This document shows, one piece after another, positions 54,436-64,000 of a stretch of 64,000 bases of DNA (its first letter is position 1; the number at the start of each line of letters is the position of its first letter). The stretch spans positions 1-64,000 of the forward strand of contig VKHL01000042.1 in the NCBI GenBank assembly GCA_015146655.1. Reading direction: 5' to 3'. The position numbers and the translations under genes are program-made. Under the pieces are notes generated by a model that was given only the letters and a program-made list of their open reading frames with translations, searched no databases and was not told the DNA's origin. Source of the stretch: Ochromonas danica (lineage: Eukaryota > Sar > Chrysophyceae > Chromulinales > Chromulinaceae).

Positions 54436-56253
54436 CTAGGCCAATGATGGATTGCGAAGCTCTTCTATCGGCTGGACTTGCGACTTCTTTGAAGCTGTCG
54501 GTCCCAACGCGGTTCCCGCCACAGAAGAAGGAACAACTTTACTGCAGCTTTGAGAAACTCCCAAACCCTTATTAGTTGAATTTCTATTCAGTCCCAGCTT
54601 GGCGGAAGAAAACTTCATGGCACTGGATATTGCACCCAGCATACCACTACTCTTCTGGTTCTTCTTGTTGCTCCTCTTCTTGTTTGCTAGATTACACAGA
54701 ATACATCATAACACAAACCCATTAGCCATTAACTCCATCATCAACACTAGCAACAACAAGAACAATACAACACTTACCATTCAACACATAAGCTTTGAAG
54801 AACTTTTCTTGTTCCTCCTTCGAGAAGAATTGAGTTTGGCGTACAACCAGAAAGTAGTAGACACTCAAGCCAAATAAAAACAAGAAGAAAACCATATTCA
54901 CGTCTTTAAGCTGAGGATCATAAACCAACACAACAATAAACTCCGTCAGAAAGGCTGCATATCCAAAGAAACAAATCCAGATTGGAATGGTGAGAAGACG
55001 ACCCATGCCTGAAAAGCGAGTCTTAAAGGCGACGAAAGACGATAACACGCCGAAATAAGAGACACAAGCACACAGAATTGCAATGGGAAACAAGCGAGAA
55101 ATTATATCCTCCTCGGGCATAAACTCTGCCACAAACATGCCGTACTGGAACACGATGCAGGCAATCACAGACACTATCGGCACTTCTTCTTTTCCTATCG
55201 TAGGTCTCAGCCAAGCAGGCAACATACCAGACTGAGCCATGGCATGTGTGCTGTTGATGATAGAATACATCAATCCAATGGCAGAGCTTATTAAAGGAGG
55301 CGTGCAAAGCATAACGCCCGTGCGGATAGGTAACTTCATCACATCAATAAAACCAAAAGCAAGAGTGACTGGAATAGATTTGAAGTACTCCAGCAAACCA
55401 TAGGGTAAACTGAAGTATACAATATTGTACACCCAAAATGCAAACACAGTCGCCAACAACACACTGATTGGCAAGGCTCTCGATAAGATCTTCGAAGGAT
55501 TCTTGATCTTCTTACCCGTCACCGTGATGCACTCTACACCCATGAAGAACCAAGAAGCATAGTAGAGATGGTTGGCCCAGCCTTTCCCACCATCCACAAA
55601 GTACGGATCTTCGCGTTCCGATAGACGAATCGAGAATAAATCCTTCTGGTCAGCCATAACTCCAATCAGAAACATGAGGATAATGACCAAAGAGAACACT
55701 GCTGTGATCTCCATGGCAATCCAGAAATGATTCGCTCGACCCAGAAATACGATCGTCACCATTACATACACCATGCCTGCCCAAATCAACTCCCAGGTGC
55801 TCAATGTACCGTAAGCAGCCGTGATACATTCCGTGATAGTATCCACACTCAACACCGTGAAGATGTGCATAGAGAGAAGCTCGCAACAACCGCAAATGAA
55901 CCCGAAGTAAGGACCGATCGAGCATCGAGTGTAGCCATAGCAACCTCCAGCGAAGGCAGTAATCGATGTCATCTCTGACAAACACAAGATCATGGCGATA
56001 TAGCCAATGGCCAAAGCCATGATACAGAGTTGAAAGGACTGGTATCCAGCAGAGACACCATTGTTCCAGAGAATCACGTCTCCTTTCAGGAAGATGGCAC
56101 AAGCTATGGTGGATAATACATAAAGCATACCATAAATACAACATCTACATAGGTGAGGAGAGGTATCTTACCAAACAGAACAAGCTCGAAGGTGCGAGCC
56201 TTGTGAAGCTTCTTATTGCTGCTTTCCTCTGTTTGTTCTGATTCGTTCGACAT
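54436..56253 (-). CDS. APC-superfamily amino-acid/ethanolamine-type permease, tandem copy 1
   Basis: Exons 56253-56172, 56103-54778 and 54686-54436 give 552 residues with about 12 membrane spans in exon 2. Family marks: GDVILWNNGVSAGYQSF (TM1), CLSEMTSITAFAGGCYGYTR (TM3, as in EutP and other APC carriers), GWANHLYYASWFFMGVECIT (TM6) and SIINSTHAMAQSGMLPAWLR. The hydrophilic tail in exon 3 starts KKRSNKKNQKSS and ends LRNPSLA; it differs between copies. The first intron acceptor is AG at 56104: an earlier AG breaks the frame. Probably a plasma-membrane importer of amino acids, ethanolamine or related amines. Copy-specific changes cluster around the loop YGLLEYFKSIPVTLAFGFID. A TTAAGTTAA motif lies 380 bp upstream. 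Confidence 0.85.
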
Positions 56254-56489
56254 TTTCTGGATCTCTAATTTCTTTCTCTGTGTAGTAGTGTCGGCTAATT
56301 AATTTTTGCTTGATATACAATGAATTATTTCCTCCTGGTGAAATAATGATGTTTAATGTCACTTATTCTCAATAAATTTCTTTCTTCTTTTTGCTCACTG
56401 GTAATGATTGCTTTCTTTAACAACAAGTGAGGTTTCTTTTTATTTTTCTTCTTTTTATTATTATTTTGCTTTTTATAGTTGTGTTCTCT

Positions 56490-56571
56490 TTGTTGTTGTT
56501 GTTGTTGTTGTTATTGTTGTTGTTGTTGTTGTTGTTGTTATTGTTGTTGTTGTTATTGTTGTTGTTGTTGT
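56490..56571. repeat. (TTG)n microsatellite with TTA variants
   Basis: About 27 trinucleotides, mostly TTG, in non-coding DNA upstream of permease 1. Confidence 0.9.
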
Positions 56572-56632
56572 TCTTCTTCTGATAACGCCATCGCTGCAGT
56601 GTACAGTTCCGTTGGGGTTTAGCGTATTCTTT

Positions 56633-56641
56633 TTAAGTTAA
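56633..56641. promoter_or_regulatory. TTAAGTTAA motif upstream of permease 1
   Basis: Exact 9-mer about 380 bp upstream of the start at 56253. Farther out than at the other genes, so weaker support. Confidence 0.25.
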
Positions 56642-57302
56642 AGTGTTGTTGCGCATGAGACCGTTGAGCAAAATCTCCCTGTCAATCCCTCTCTCTCTTC
56701 TCCTACCTGAGAAAACCTTGCTCACTAAATAACCTAACCGTAGCTCGCTAATACATGAAGACCCATTGTTTAGGCACTAGAAGAGGTGAACAGGGAATCC
56801 AGCCAGACCAAGTGCAAAAGAGAGATATTATTCGGTTTCTAGTAAACCAACCCATAAAACTTTGCTACATGTTAAAACACATAACAGCATCTATACTATT
56901 AGAAGTTCAGTAGTTAGCGCTTCAACTTTATCCGGAGAAATGGATTTACTAAACTACAAGACGATACAGTCTACACAGTCTAATGATGATTACAACAAGC
57001 TAGTATAACATGATACAGTAACAATACGTCGGAAATATAAAGTAATCCAACACAAGGTAAGCATAAAGTAGATAAGTCACTGAAGAACACTTCTTTGAAC
57101 AGTAAGTAGGTTTTTCAAAGATACGAATTAATAGCCTTCGAGTGATAACCAAATTGGAAATGTCATCGAACCGAGAGAGAAAAGACAACTCTATGAGTTC
57201 AGCATAGTGCCAAAGAACACAAAGGAATAAAGGATTGGTCAACGGGTGACAGAATAGCAGGAGCAGCAGACAACAGTAGCAGAATATAGAACACGTCTGA
57301 AC

Positions 57303-57309
57303 AAAAAAA

Positions 57310-57340
<31 letters not shown>

Positions 57341-57342
57341 CA
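57303..57342. repeat. A-run followed by (CA)n
   Basis: About 24 consecutive A, then about eight CA units, 50 bp from the 3' end of permease 2. On the gene strand it reads (TG)n then a T-run. Confidence 0.9.
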
Positions 57343-57393
57343 GACAAACACATCAAAGAGAGACAGAACTCGAATCTATTCTTTTCCACGTAT

Positions 57394-59245
57394 CTACTCA
57401 GCCAATGATGGAGTGCGAAGATCACCTACGGGATGAACTTGAGTCACCTTTGAGGCTGATAGTCCCAACAAGAATCCCGCCACAGAAGAAGGAACAACTT
57501 TACTACCACTCTGAGAGCCTCCCATATGCTGATCAGCCCGTCTTCTATTCAATCCAAGCTTGGTAGAGGAAAAGATCATCGCACTGGATAATGAACTTAG
57601 AAGACCGATCAACTTCAGGGTCTTCTTGTTGTTCCTCTTCTTGTTTGCTAGATTACACAGAATACATAACACAAACCCATTAGCCATTAACTCCATCATC
57701 AACACTATTAATATAAAAAACAATACAACAAAAAACAATAATAGCAACAAGAGCAACATCAACACTTACCATTCAACACATAAGCTTTGAAGAACTTTTC
57801 TTGTTCCTCCTTCGAGAAGAATTGAGTTTGGCGTACAACCAGAAAGTAGTAGACACTCAAGCCAAATAAAAACAAGAAGAAAACCATATTCACGTCTTTA
57901 AGCTGAGGATCATAAACCAACACAACAATAAACTCCGTCAGAAAGGCTGCATATCCAAAGAAACAAATCCAGATTGGAATGGTGAGAAGACGACCCATGC
58001 CTGAAAAGCGAGTCTTAAAGGCGACGAAAGACGATAACACGCCGAAATAAGAGACACAAGCACACAGAATTGCAATGGGAAACAAGCGAGAAATTATATC
58101 CTCCTCGGGCATAAACTCTGCCACAAACATGCCGTACTGAAACACGATGCAGGCAATCACAGACACTATCGGCACTTCTTCTTTGCCTATCGTAGGTCTT
58201 AGCCAAGCAGGCAGCATGCCAGACTGAGCCATGGCATGTGTGCTGTTGATGATAGAATACATCAATCCGATGGCAGAGCTTATTAAAGGAGGCGCGCAGA
58301 GCATAACGCCCGTACGTATAGAAAACTTCATCACATCAATAAAACCAAAGGCAAGCGTAACAGGTACAGTTGTAAAGTAGTTCAACATTCCATAGGGTAA
58401 ACTGAAGTATACAATATTGTACACCCAAAATGCAAACACAGTCGCCAACAACACGCTGATTGGCAAGGCTCTCGATAAGATCTTCGAAGGATTCTTGATC
58501 TTCTTACCCGTCACCGTGATGCACTCTACACCCATGAAGAACCAAGAAGCATAGTAGAGATGGTTGGCCCAGCCTTTCCCACCATCCACAAAGTACGGAT
58601 CTTCGCGTTCCGATAGACGAATCGAGAATAAATCCTTCTGGTCAGCCATAACTCCAATCAGAAACATGAGGATAATGACCAAAGAGAACACTGCTGTGAT
58701 CTCCATGGCAATCCAGAAATGATTCGCTCGACCCAGAAATACGATCGTCACCATTACATACACCATGCCTGCCCAAATCAACTCCCAGGTGCTCAATGTA
58801 CCGTAAGCAGCCGTGATACATTCCGTGATAGTATCCACACTCAACACCGTGAAGATGTGCATAGAGAGAAGCTCGCAACAACCGCAAATGAACCCGAAGT
58901 AAGGACCGATCGAGCATCGAGTGTAGCCATAGCAACCTCCAGCGAAGGCAGTAATCGATGTCATCTCTGACAAACACAAGATCATGGCGATATAGCCAAT
59001 GGCCAAAGCCATGATACAGAGTTGAAAGGACTGGTATCCAGCAGAGACACCATTGTTCCAGAGAATCACGTCTCCTTTCAGGAAGATGGCACAAGCTATG
59101 GTGGATAATACATAAAGCATACCATAAATACAACATCTACATAGGTGAGGAGAGGTATCTTACCAAACAGAACAAGCTCGAAGGTGCGAGCCTTGTGAAG
59201 CTTCTTATTGCTGCTTTCCTCTGTTTGTTCTGATTCGTTCGACAT
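57394..59245 (-). CDS. APC-superfamily permease, tandem copy 2
   Basis: Exons 59245-59164, 59095-57770 and 57647-57394 give 553 residues. Exon 2 has exactly the same length (1,326 bp) as in copies 1 and 3. Long stretches are identical to copy 1 at DNA level, and intron 1 and about 130 bp of upstream sequence are also shared, so copies 1 and 2 are the youngest pair. Differences gather in the segment YGMLNYFTTVPVTLAFGFID-VMKFSIRTG and in the exon 3 tail (LGLNRRRADQHMGGSQSGSK, ending LRTPSLAE). The same transport role is expected, with the variable loop and tail perhaps setting substrate preference or regulation. Confidence 0.85.
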
Positions 59246-60371
59246 TTTCTGGATCTCTAATTTCTTTCTCTGTGTAGTAGTGTCGGCTAATTAATTTCTG
59301 CTTGATTTGCAATGAATTTATATTTATTTCCTCCTGGTGAAATAATGATGATACACCTTCAGAGTTTAATGTCACTTATTCTCAATGACTTTCTTCACAA
59401 ATATCTTTCCTGATTCGTATTCCTACTAGTATTTTTATATTGATGGTGATTGTCGTTCACTGGTGCTGTACGTGGGCAAACATACAGCACCGCACATCAG
59501 ATTTCGCGCATCCAATCTTTTGTGACTTTCAACTCGGAAAAGTTCGACTTTCTCCGTGTTCGAAACGACCAAGACAAAGTTGAATGACAAAAATTATTAC
59601 CAGCCAACAAATACTTTAATGACATTCTTTGATAAATGCGTCGAGAGAAGTTGAAACATTCTGTTTTCCACCCTGCCGTTGCGCGCGGTATCAGGTATAA
59701 TAGAAAATAGAAAAATACAGGTTATCATTAACCCAAATTATCATCATTAGATGATAATCAGAGCTTGTAATGAGACACCAAAGAGGAGAAGCGAAGATGA
59801 AGCATTGTGGCTTGACCCTAACGATACATTAATGGCAGAATGAATCCATTTGACCACAACATGATTGAGCTTACACATACACAGTCTAGCGTCGAGAGCA
59901 ACAAGTTACCTAACATGGTAGAGAAGCAACATTTCGCAAATAAAATCTAACACAAGGCACGTATATAGGAGTATGTTGCTGAAAAGCTCTTTTAGAACAG
60001 CAAGCAGATTTACTTTTAATATATAAAAATATGAACGCATATCCGAAGAAACGACAGCCAAATTGGAAAATTATAAACGAACCAAGAGCAAACAAGCAAA
60101 CAAACAACCGCTATTCAGATTCTGGCAACTTAGTACCAGAATACACAAAGAAACAGCAGAACCCAGAGAATTAGTAACCAACAATGACAAAAGCGGCAAC
60201 AACAAGCTGCAAGAGCATACAGACAATATCATACCAGCAGGAATGACCAAGAAGAGAGAGAACAGCAAGAGCAGGAGACATATAACACAACCAGTCAATA
60301 AAATTATACAGTAGATAGAAAAAAGAGTATAAATAGAGATACATAAGATCTCTTATCCATAGAAATAAAGT
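59246..60371. other. Spacer between permeases 2 and 3
   Basis: Leader of copy 2 with the 130-bp stretch shared with copy 1, then AT-rich sequence. Short open stretches on both strands near 60063-60314 show no family features. No gene supported. Confidence 0.6.
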
Positions 60372-62189
60372 TCAATCAGCAAATGAGGGAGTGCGAAGTT
60401 CAACCATGGGTTGGACTTGAGACTTTTTTGAAGTTGGTGAACCCAACACGAATCTTGTCACAGACAAAGGAACAACTTTATTACCACTCCGAGAGCCTCC
60501 GATAGGCTGAGCAACTGGTCTTCTATTTAATCCAAGCTTCGAAGAGGAAAAGCTCATGGCGATGGACAACATACTCAGAACACCACTGCTCTTCTGGTTC
60601 TTCTTGTTGTTCCTCTTCTTGTTTGCTAGATTACACAGAATACATAACACAAACCCATTAGCCATTAACTCCATCATCAACACTAGCAACAACAAGAACA
60701 ATACAACACTTACCATTCAACACATAAGCTTTGAAGAACTTTTCTTGTTCCTCCTTCGAGAAGAATTGAGTTTGGCGTACAACCAGAAAGTAGTAGACAC
60801 TCAAGCCAAATAAAAACAAGAAGAAAACCATATTCACGTCTTTAAGCTGAGGATCATAAACCAACACAACAATAAACTCCGTCAGAAAGGCTGCATATCC
60901 AAAGAAACAAATCCAGATTGGAATGGTGAGAAGACGACCCATGCCTGAAAAGCGAGTCTTAAAGGCGACGAAAGACGATAACACGCCGAAATAAGAGACA
61001 CAAGCACACAGAATTGCAATGGGAAACAAGCGAGAAATTATATCCTCCTCGGGCATAAACTCTGCCACAAACATGCCGTACTGGAACACGATGCAGGCAA
61101 TCACAGACACTATCGGCACTTCTTCTTTGCCTATCGTAGGTCTCAGCCAAGCAGGCAACATACCAGACTGAGCCATAGCATGTGTGCTGTTGATGATAGA
61201 ATACATCAATCCGATGGCAGAACTCACCAAAGGAGGCGTGCATAACATGATGGACGTACGTACAGAAAACTTCATCACTTCATAGAAACTGAAAACAAGA
61301 GTAATTCCTACAGATGTGAAGTATTCCAACCAACCATAGGGTAAACTGAAGTATACAATATTGTACACCCAAAATGCAAACACAGTCGCCAACAACACAC
61401 TGATTGGCAAGGCTCTCGATAAGATCTTCGAAGGATTCTTGATCTTCTTACCCGTCACCGTGATGCACTCTACACCCATAAAAAACCAAGAAGCATAGCA
61501 AAGATGGGTGGCCCAGCCTTTCCCACCATCCACAAAATACGGATCTTCACGTTCCGATAGACCAATTGAGTATAAACTCTGCTGCCTGGTCATAACTCCT
61601 ATCAGAAACATAAGGATAATGACCAAAGAGAACACTGCCGTGATCTCCATGGCGATCCAGAAATGATTCGCTCGACCCAGAAATACGATCATCACCAATA
61701 CATACACCATGCCTGCCCAAATCAGCTCCCAGGTGCTCAATGTACCGTACGAAGCGCTAATACACTCCGTGATAATATCCACACTCAACACCGTGAAGAT
61801 GTGCATAGAGAGAAGCTCGCAACAACCGCAAATGAACCCGAAGTAAGGACCGATCGAGCATCGAGTGTAGCCATAGCAACCTCCAGCGAAGGCAGTAATC
61901 GATGTCATCTCTGACAAACACAAGATCATGGCGATATAGCCAATGGCCAAAGCCATGATACAGAGTTGAAAGGACTGGTATCCAGCAGAGACACCATTGT
62001 TCCAGAGAATCACGTCTCCTTTCAGGAAGATGGCACAAGCTATGGTGGATAATACATAAAGCATACCATAAATACAACATCTACATAGGTGAGGAGAGGT
62101 ATCTTACCAAACAGAACAAGCTCGAAGGTGCGAGCCTTGTGAAGCTTCTTATTGCTGCTTTCCTCTGTTTGTTCTGATTCGTTCGACAT
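60372..62189 (-). CDS. APC-superfamily permease, tandem copy 3
   Basis: Exons 62189-62108, 62039-60714 and 60625-60372 give 553 residues. Exon structure matches copies 1 and 2. The ends of exon 2 are essentially identical to the other copies, but the middle is the most diverged: VDIITECISASYGTLSTWEL, GVMTRQQSLYSIGLSERED and YGWLEYFTSVGITLVFSFYE. Upstream of the ATG the sequence is unrelated to that of copies 1 and 2, so this gene has its own promoter while its coding ends appear homogenised with the others. The exon 3 tail ends LRTPSFAD. Function as for copy 1. Confidence 0.85.
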
Positions 62190-62686
62190 TGGTGGATCTG
62201 AACTCTTTAATCGTGATCGTACTCGTGTGGCTGTTGTTGTTTATGATTAGTAGGAATATACAGACTGGTTGACAGCGTGTTTTCTTTCTAGACCTGGTCA
62301 ATCAGTTTGTTTTAAGATATGACCAAGAACAGCAAGAGTTTCGAGTTCCTGCTGGAGTTTAATGCGCGGATGATGATGAACATCGACTGTTCAACTGCCC
62401 CTCCCCTCACCCGGCGGTGCCATAGACATGAAACTGCTGCTTTTACTGTAACGAATGTAAGTTCATTGGGTATATTTAGCGCACAATGGTTACCAAGAAC
62501 AAGAGAATCAATCCTTTTACAGGTTGTGCAATTGTGTTTGAGTTCGATTGCGTAATGAGAAGTAAGAAAGTTTCAATGACGTCTTATAGCGGCTGTTTTT
62601 TTAAATTTTATTTTTGAAATCTTACAGCATCCTGAAGAAAATACTTCTTTTTAAACGAAGAAGATTGGTGTCCTAAAATCCCTTCT
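62190..62686. other. Spacer between permease 3 and the E1 gene, with a possible small gene
   Basis: Leader of permease 3, then the small two-exon candidate at 62319-62555, then the 3' end of the E1 gene. No other feature. Confidence 0.5.
62319..62555 (+). CDS. Possible small two-exon gene, unrecognised
   Basis: ATG at 62319 opens a frame with a GC-richer, protein-like sequence (MTKNSKSFEFLLEFNARMMM) to a good donor AAT|GTAAGTT at 62457. An acceptor TTTTACAG at 62522 continues VVQLCLSSIA and a stop, giving 56 residues. The 66-bp intron has no stop and is a multiple of three, so the unspliced frame is also open (78 residues). Lys-rich head, two Arg/His-rich spots, no known domain. It lies divergently next to permease 3, partly inside what would be that gene's upstream region. 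Weak evidence. Confidence 0.3.
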   Translation: MTKNSKSFEFLLEFNARMMMNIDCSTAPPLTRRCHRHETAAFTVTNVSSLGIFSAQWLPRTRESILLQVVQLCLSSIA

Positions 62687-64000
62687 CTATTTGGCTGTTA
62701 AACTATTAATGGTCGTCACGATGTCTTCCTTAGAGAGGAAGGTTAAGTAAGAACCCAAGGGATTGTATGTTGGTGCGGCACCCACCACTTTCCACTTCAG
62801 TCCCTCGAGCACTTCGGCATTCTGCAAATCCACAGCCATCTTCGCCAAAGGCATTGTTGGTGTGTATTTGCAAACATCGGCAAAGACGACGGCAGCTACC
62901 TCATTACGATGGTCGCGAAGATATTGCAGGAGTTGCGCTGGTGTTTGGGAGAGACATGGAGAGTCAATGACAGTAACCTGCACGCCGTCTTCTAACTGGG
63001 CAAAGGTTTTCTGAGCTTGGAGAGCTTGGCCAACACCATTACCATAGGTGACCACAACTACACCCTTCTTGCCTTTCTTCTTCTCATCAGATAGGCTATC
63101 CGCAGGATAGACGATGACCTGATCGAAGTCATAAGGCTCATCCGAAGCGCGATAGCGGTGGAGCATTCCTTCATCTTTCGCATTATCATCCACGTGTCTT
63201 CGGTTTAGTAGATCTGTGCTATCAACAACCATGACAACCCGCTGGCTTTTTTCCACTTGTGCCAGACAGTATCTCATGCCTCGAACATAGTCACGTCCGT
63301 TGCTGAAGCAGACCATATCCAAGCCAGGCGCCTGGCAGGAGAGAATATTATGGGTGTGATAGTTACCACCAAAGATTCCTCGATCGAAGCCTTGTAATCT
63401 AACCAACATGCCTGTGGGCTGCTTTCCATTCGAAAGCCAATGAGAGATGACAGCCTCGTAGAAAATATCTAAGCCGCAGTCCAGATATTTAGCATAAGGA
63501 ATCTCAACGATGGGTACAAGACCAGCTTGGGCCATTCCCATGCCAATGCCGATGAGAGAAGTCTCATCAGGAGGGAAGTCCAAGACACGCGTTGGGTATT
63601 TGCCAGCCAGCCCATCAGTGACTAAGTAATAGCCTCCATGACGGACATCCTCGCCAATATAAACGACACGCTTGTTGCTATCAAGAGCTTCATCATAGAA
63701 GCGTGTCATCAACTTGCGCATCACTTCTCTTTCTCCGAGCTTGGTCTTCCCTTCAATTTTCTCCTCTTCCTTCTCTTCCCCGAGATGTCGTGTCATCTTC
63801 AGACTGGCACCACCTAAACTGTACAAAGGTCCAGAAGTGCTAGCCACCAAACTCTCTCGACTCGACACCTTTGGCTCCTCTACTGCTTGGTCAAATGCTT
63901 TCTCAACCTCTTCTTGCAAAGTGTGGAAGATCTCATCAATCTCTTGGGGCTGATACAGCCCTAAACCTAGGAGAGCAGAAAATGTCTCAGACAATGGGTC
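62687..64000 (-). CDS. Fused 2-oxoacid dehydrogenase E1 alpha-beta, 3' part (5' end outside window)
   Basis: Thiamine-diphosphate-dependent E1 component. The visible 437 residues run in frame to the window edge. The first 50 (DPLSETFSALLGLGLYQPQE...IDEIFHTLQEEVEKAFDQAV) match the C-terminal helix region of an E1 alpha chain. After a Ser/Lys/Glu-rich linker (about residues 55-85) comes a complete E1 beta: REVMRKLMTRFYDEALDSNK, VVYIGEDVRHGGYYLVTDGL, FPPDETSLIGIGMGMAQAGL, VPIVEIPYAKYLDCGLDIFY and the C-terminal transketolase domain (VVVVTYGNGVGQALQAQ, VTVIDSPCLSQTP). Most eukaryotic PDH and BCKDH E1 enzymes use separate alpha and beta genes, so a one-chain enzyme is unusual and closer to some bacterial E1 fusions. 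The substrate (pyruvate or branched 2-oxoacid) cannot be decided here. Confidence 0.82.
   Translation of the reverse strand, partial: DPLSETFSALLGLGLYQPQEIDEIFHTLQEEVEKAFDQAVEEPKVSSRESLVASTSGPLYSLGGASLKMTRHLGEEKEEEKIEGKTKLGEREVMRKLMTRFYDEALDSNKRVVYIGEDVRHGGYYLVTDGLAGKYPTRVLDFPPDETSLIGIGMGMAQAGLVPIVEIPYAKYLDCGLDIFYEAVISHWLSNGKQPTGMLVRLQGFDRGIFGGNYHTHNILSCQAPGLDMVCFSNGRDYVRGMRYCLAQVEKSQRVVMVVDSTDLLNRRHVDDNAKDEGMLHRYRASDEPYDFDQVIVYPADSLSDEKKKGKKGVVVVTYGNGVGQALQAQKTFAQLEDGVQVTVIDSPCLSQTPAQLLQYLRDHRNEVAAVVFADVCKYTPTMPLAKMAVDLQNAEVLEGLKWKVVGAAPTYNPLGSYLTFLSKEDIVTTINSLTAK

Larger units (their letters stand above)
56254..57393. other. Spacer between permeases 1 and 2
   Basis: Leader of copy 1, which shares about 130 bp with the leader of copy 2, then a (TTG)n block at 56490-56571, TTAAGTTAA at 56633-56641, AT-rich sequence, and a run of about 24 A followed by CA repeats (57303-57342) just past the 3' end of copy 2. 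No gene seen. Confidence 0.6.

Noticed and set aside
57303-57342. A-run near permease 2 as a possible retrocopy tail
   Set aside because: It is followed by CA repeats, has no target-site duplication, and the adjacent permease has introns, so it is not a processed copy.
55650-59136. Out-of-frame 164-residue stretches repeated in the permease copies
   Set aside because: Repeated only because the permease DNA is repeated; no own start context or family, and the permease frame has the motifs.
1-64000. Mobile elements with coding capacity, CRISPR arrays, rRNA genes
   Set aside because: No transposase, reverse transcriptase, integrase or capsid-like protein was seen in the translations, and no rRNA-like or regularly spaced repeat-spacer pattern was seen.

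Overview
This is nuclear DNA from a single-celled eukaryote. Most genes have introns, usually 60-135 bp with GT/AG ends. AT content is fairly high, and trinucleotide runs (CAA, GGA, TCA, TAG) are common in both introns and coding sequence. Three genes point to a cell that builds a motile cilium: a DAW1/ODA16 dynein-assembly factor, a SHIPPO-type protein and a giant MDM1-like protein. One [2Fe-2S] protein starts with a signal peptide followed at once by a Phe-led, Ser/Pro-rich stretch, as in plastid-targeted proteins of algae with a secondary red plastid. My best guess is therefore a flagellated alga, possibly a stramenopile; the lineage is inference, not proof.

Layout. 1-3.2 kb: a Myb/SANT gene converging on DAW1. 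4.9-11.2 kb: three tandem two-RRM RNA-binding genes on the plus strand. 11.9-14.3 kb: two identical intron-containing tRNA-Asn genes around a mostly gene-poor 2 kb. 14.3-16.6 kb: a TrmO-like tRNA methyltransferase and a small mitochondrial-type protein. 17.5-28.4 kb: the SHIPPO gene, a secreted protein and the 6-exon, 1,712-residue MDM1-like gene. 28.8-33.8 kb: an ankyrin protein and two divergent protein methyltransferases. 34.5-43 kb: a SAM-like/Pellino E3 ligase, ESF1, an MPPED-type phosphoesterase and an unknown protein. 43.3-50.4 kb: a 2,348-residue HSA/SNF2-like/SANT protein resembling EP400, Domino and Eaf1. 50.7-53.4 kb: a truncated ferredoxin-like copy, a ubiquitin-like/papain-like gene and the intact ferredoxin-like gene. 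54.4-62.2 kb: three tandem amino-acid/ethanolamine-type permeases on the minus strand. 62.7-64 kb: the 3' part of a fused 2-oxoacid dehydrogenase E1 alpha-beta gene that runs off the window.

Four themes stand out. Recent duplication and patchwork conversion affect the RRM trio, the permease trio, the ferredoxin head and the tRNA pair. A 9-mer, TTAAGTTAA, recurs just upstream of several starts and may be a promoter element. Several proteins have unusual architectures (SAM-like/Pellino, HSA/dead-SNF2/SANT, Ubl/papain-like, TrmO with a membrane anchor). A 42-bp perfect inverted repeat lies beside a palindrome-bearing 47-bp tandem repeat. I saw no retroelement, virus-like element, CRISPR array or rRNA. 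Exon boundaries were worked out by eye from splice signals and reading frame; protein families were recognised from motifs, not searched.
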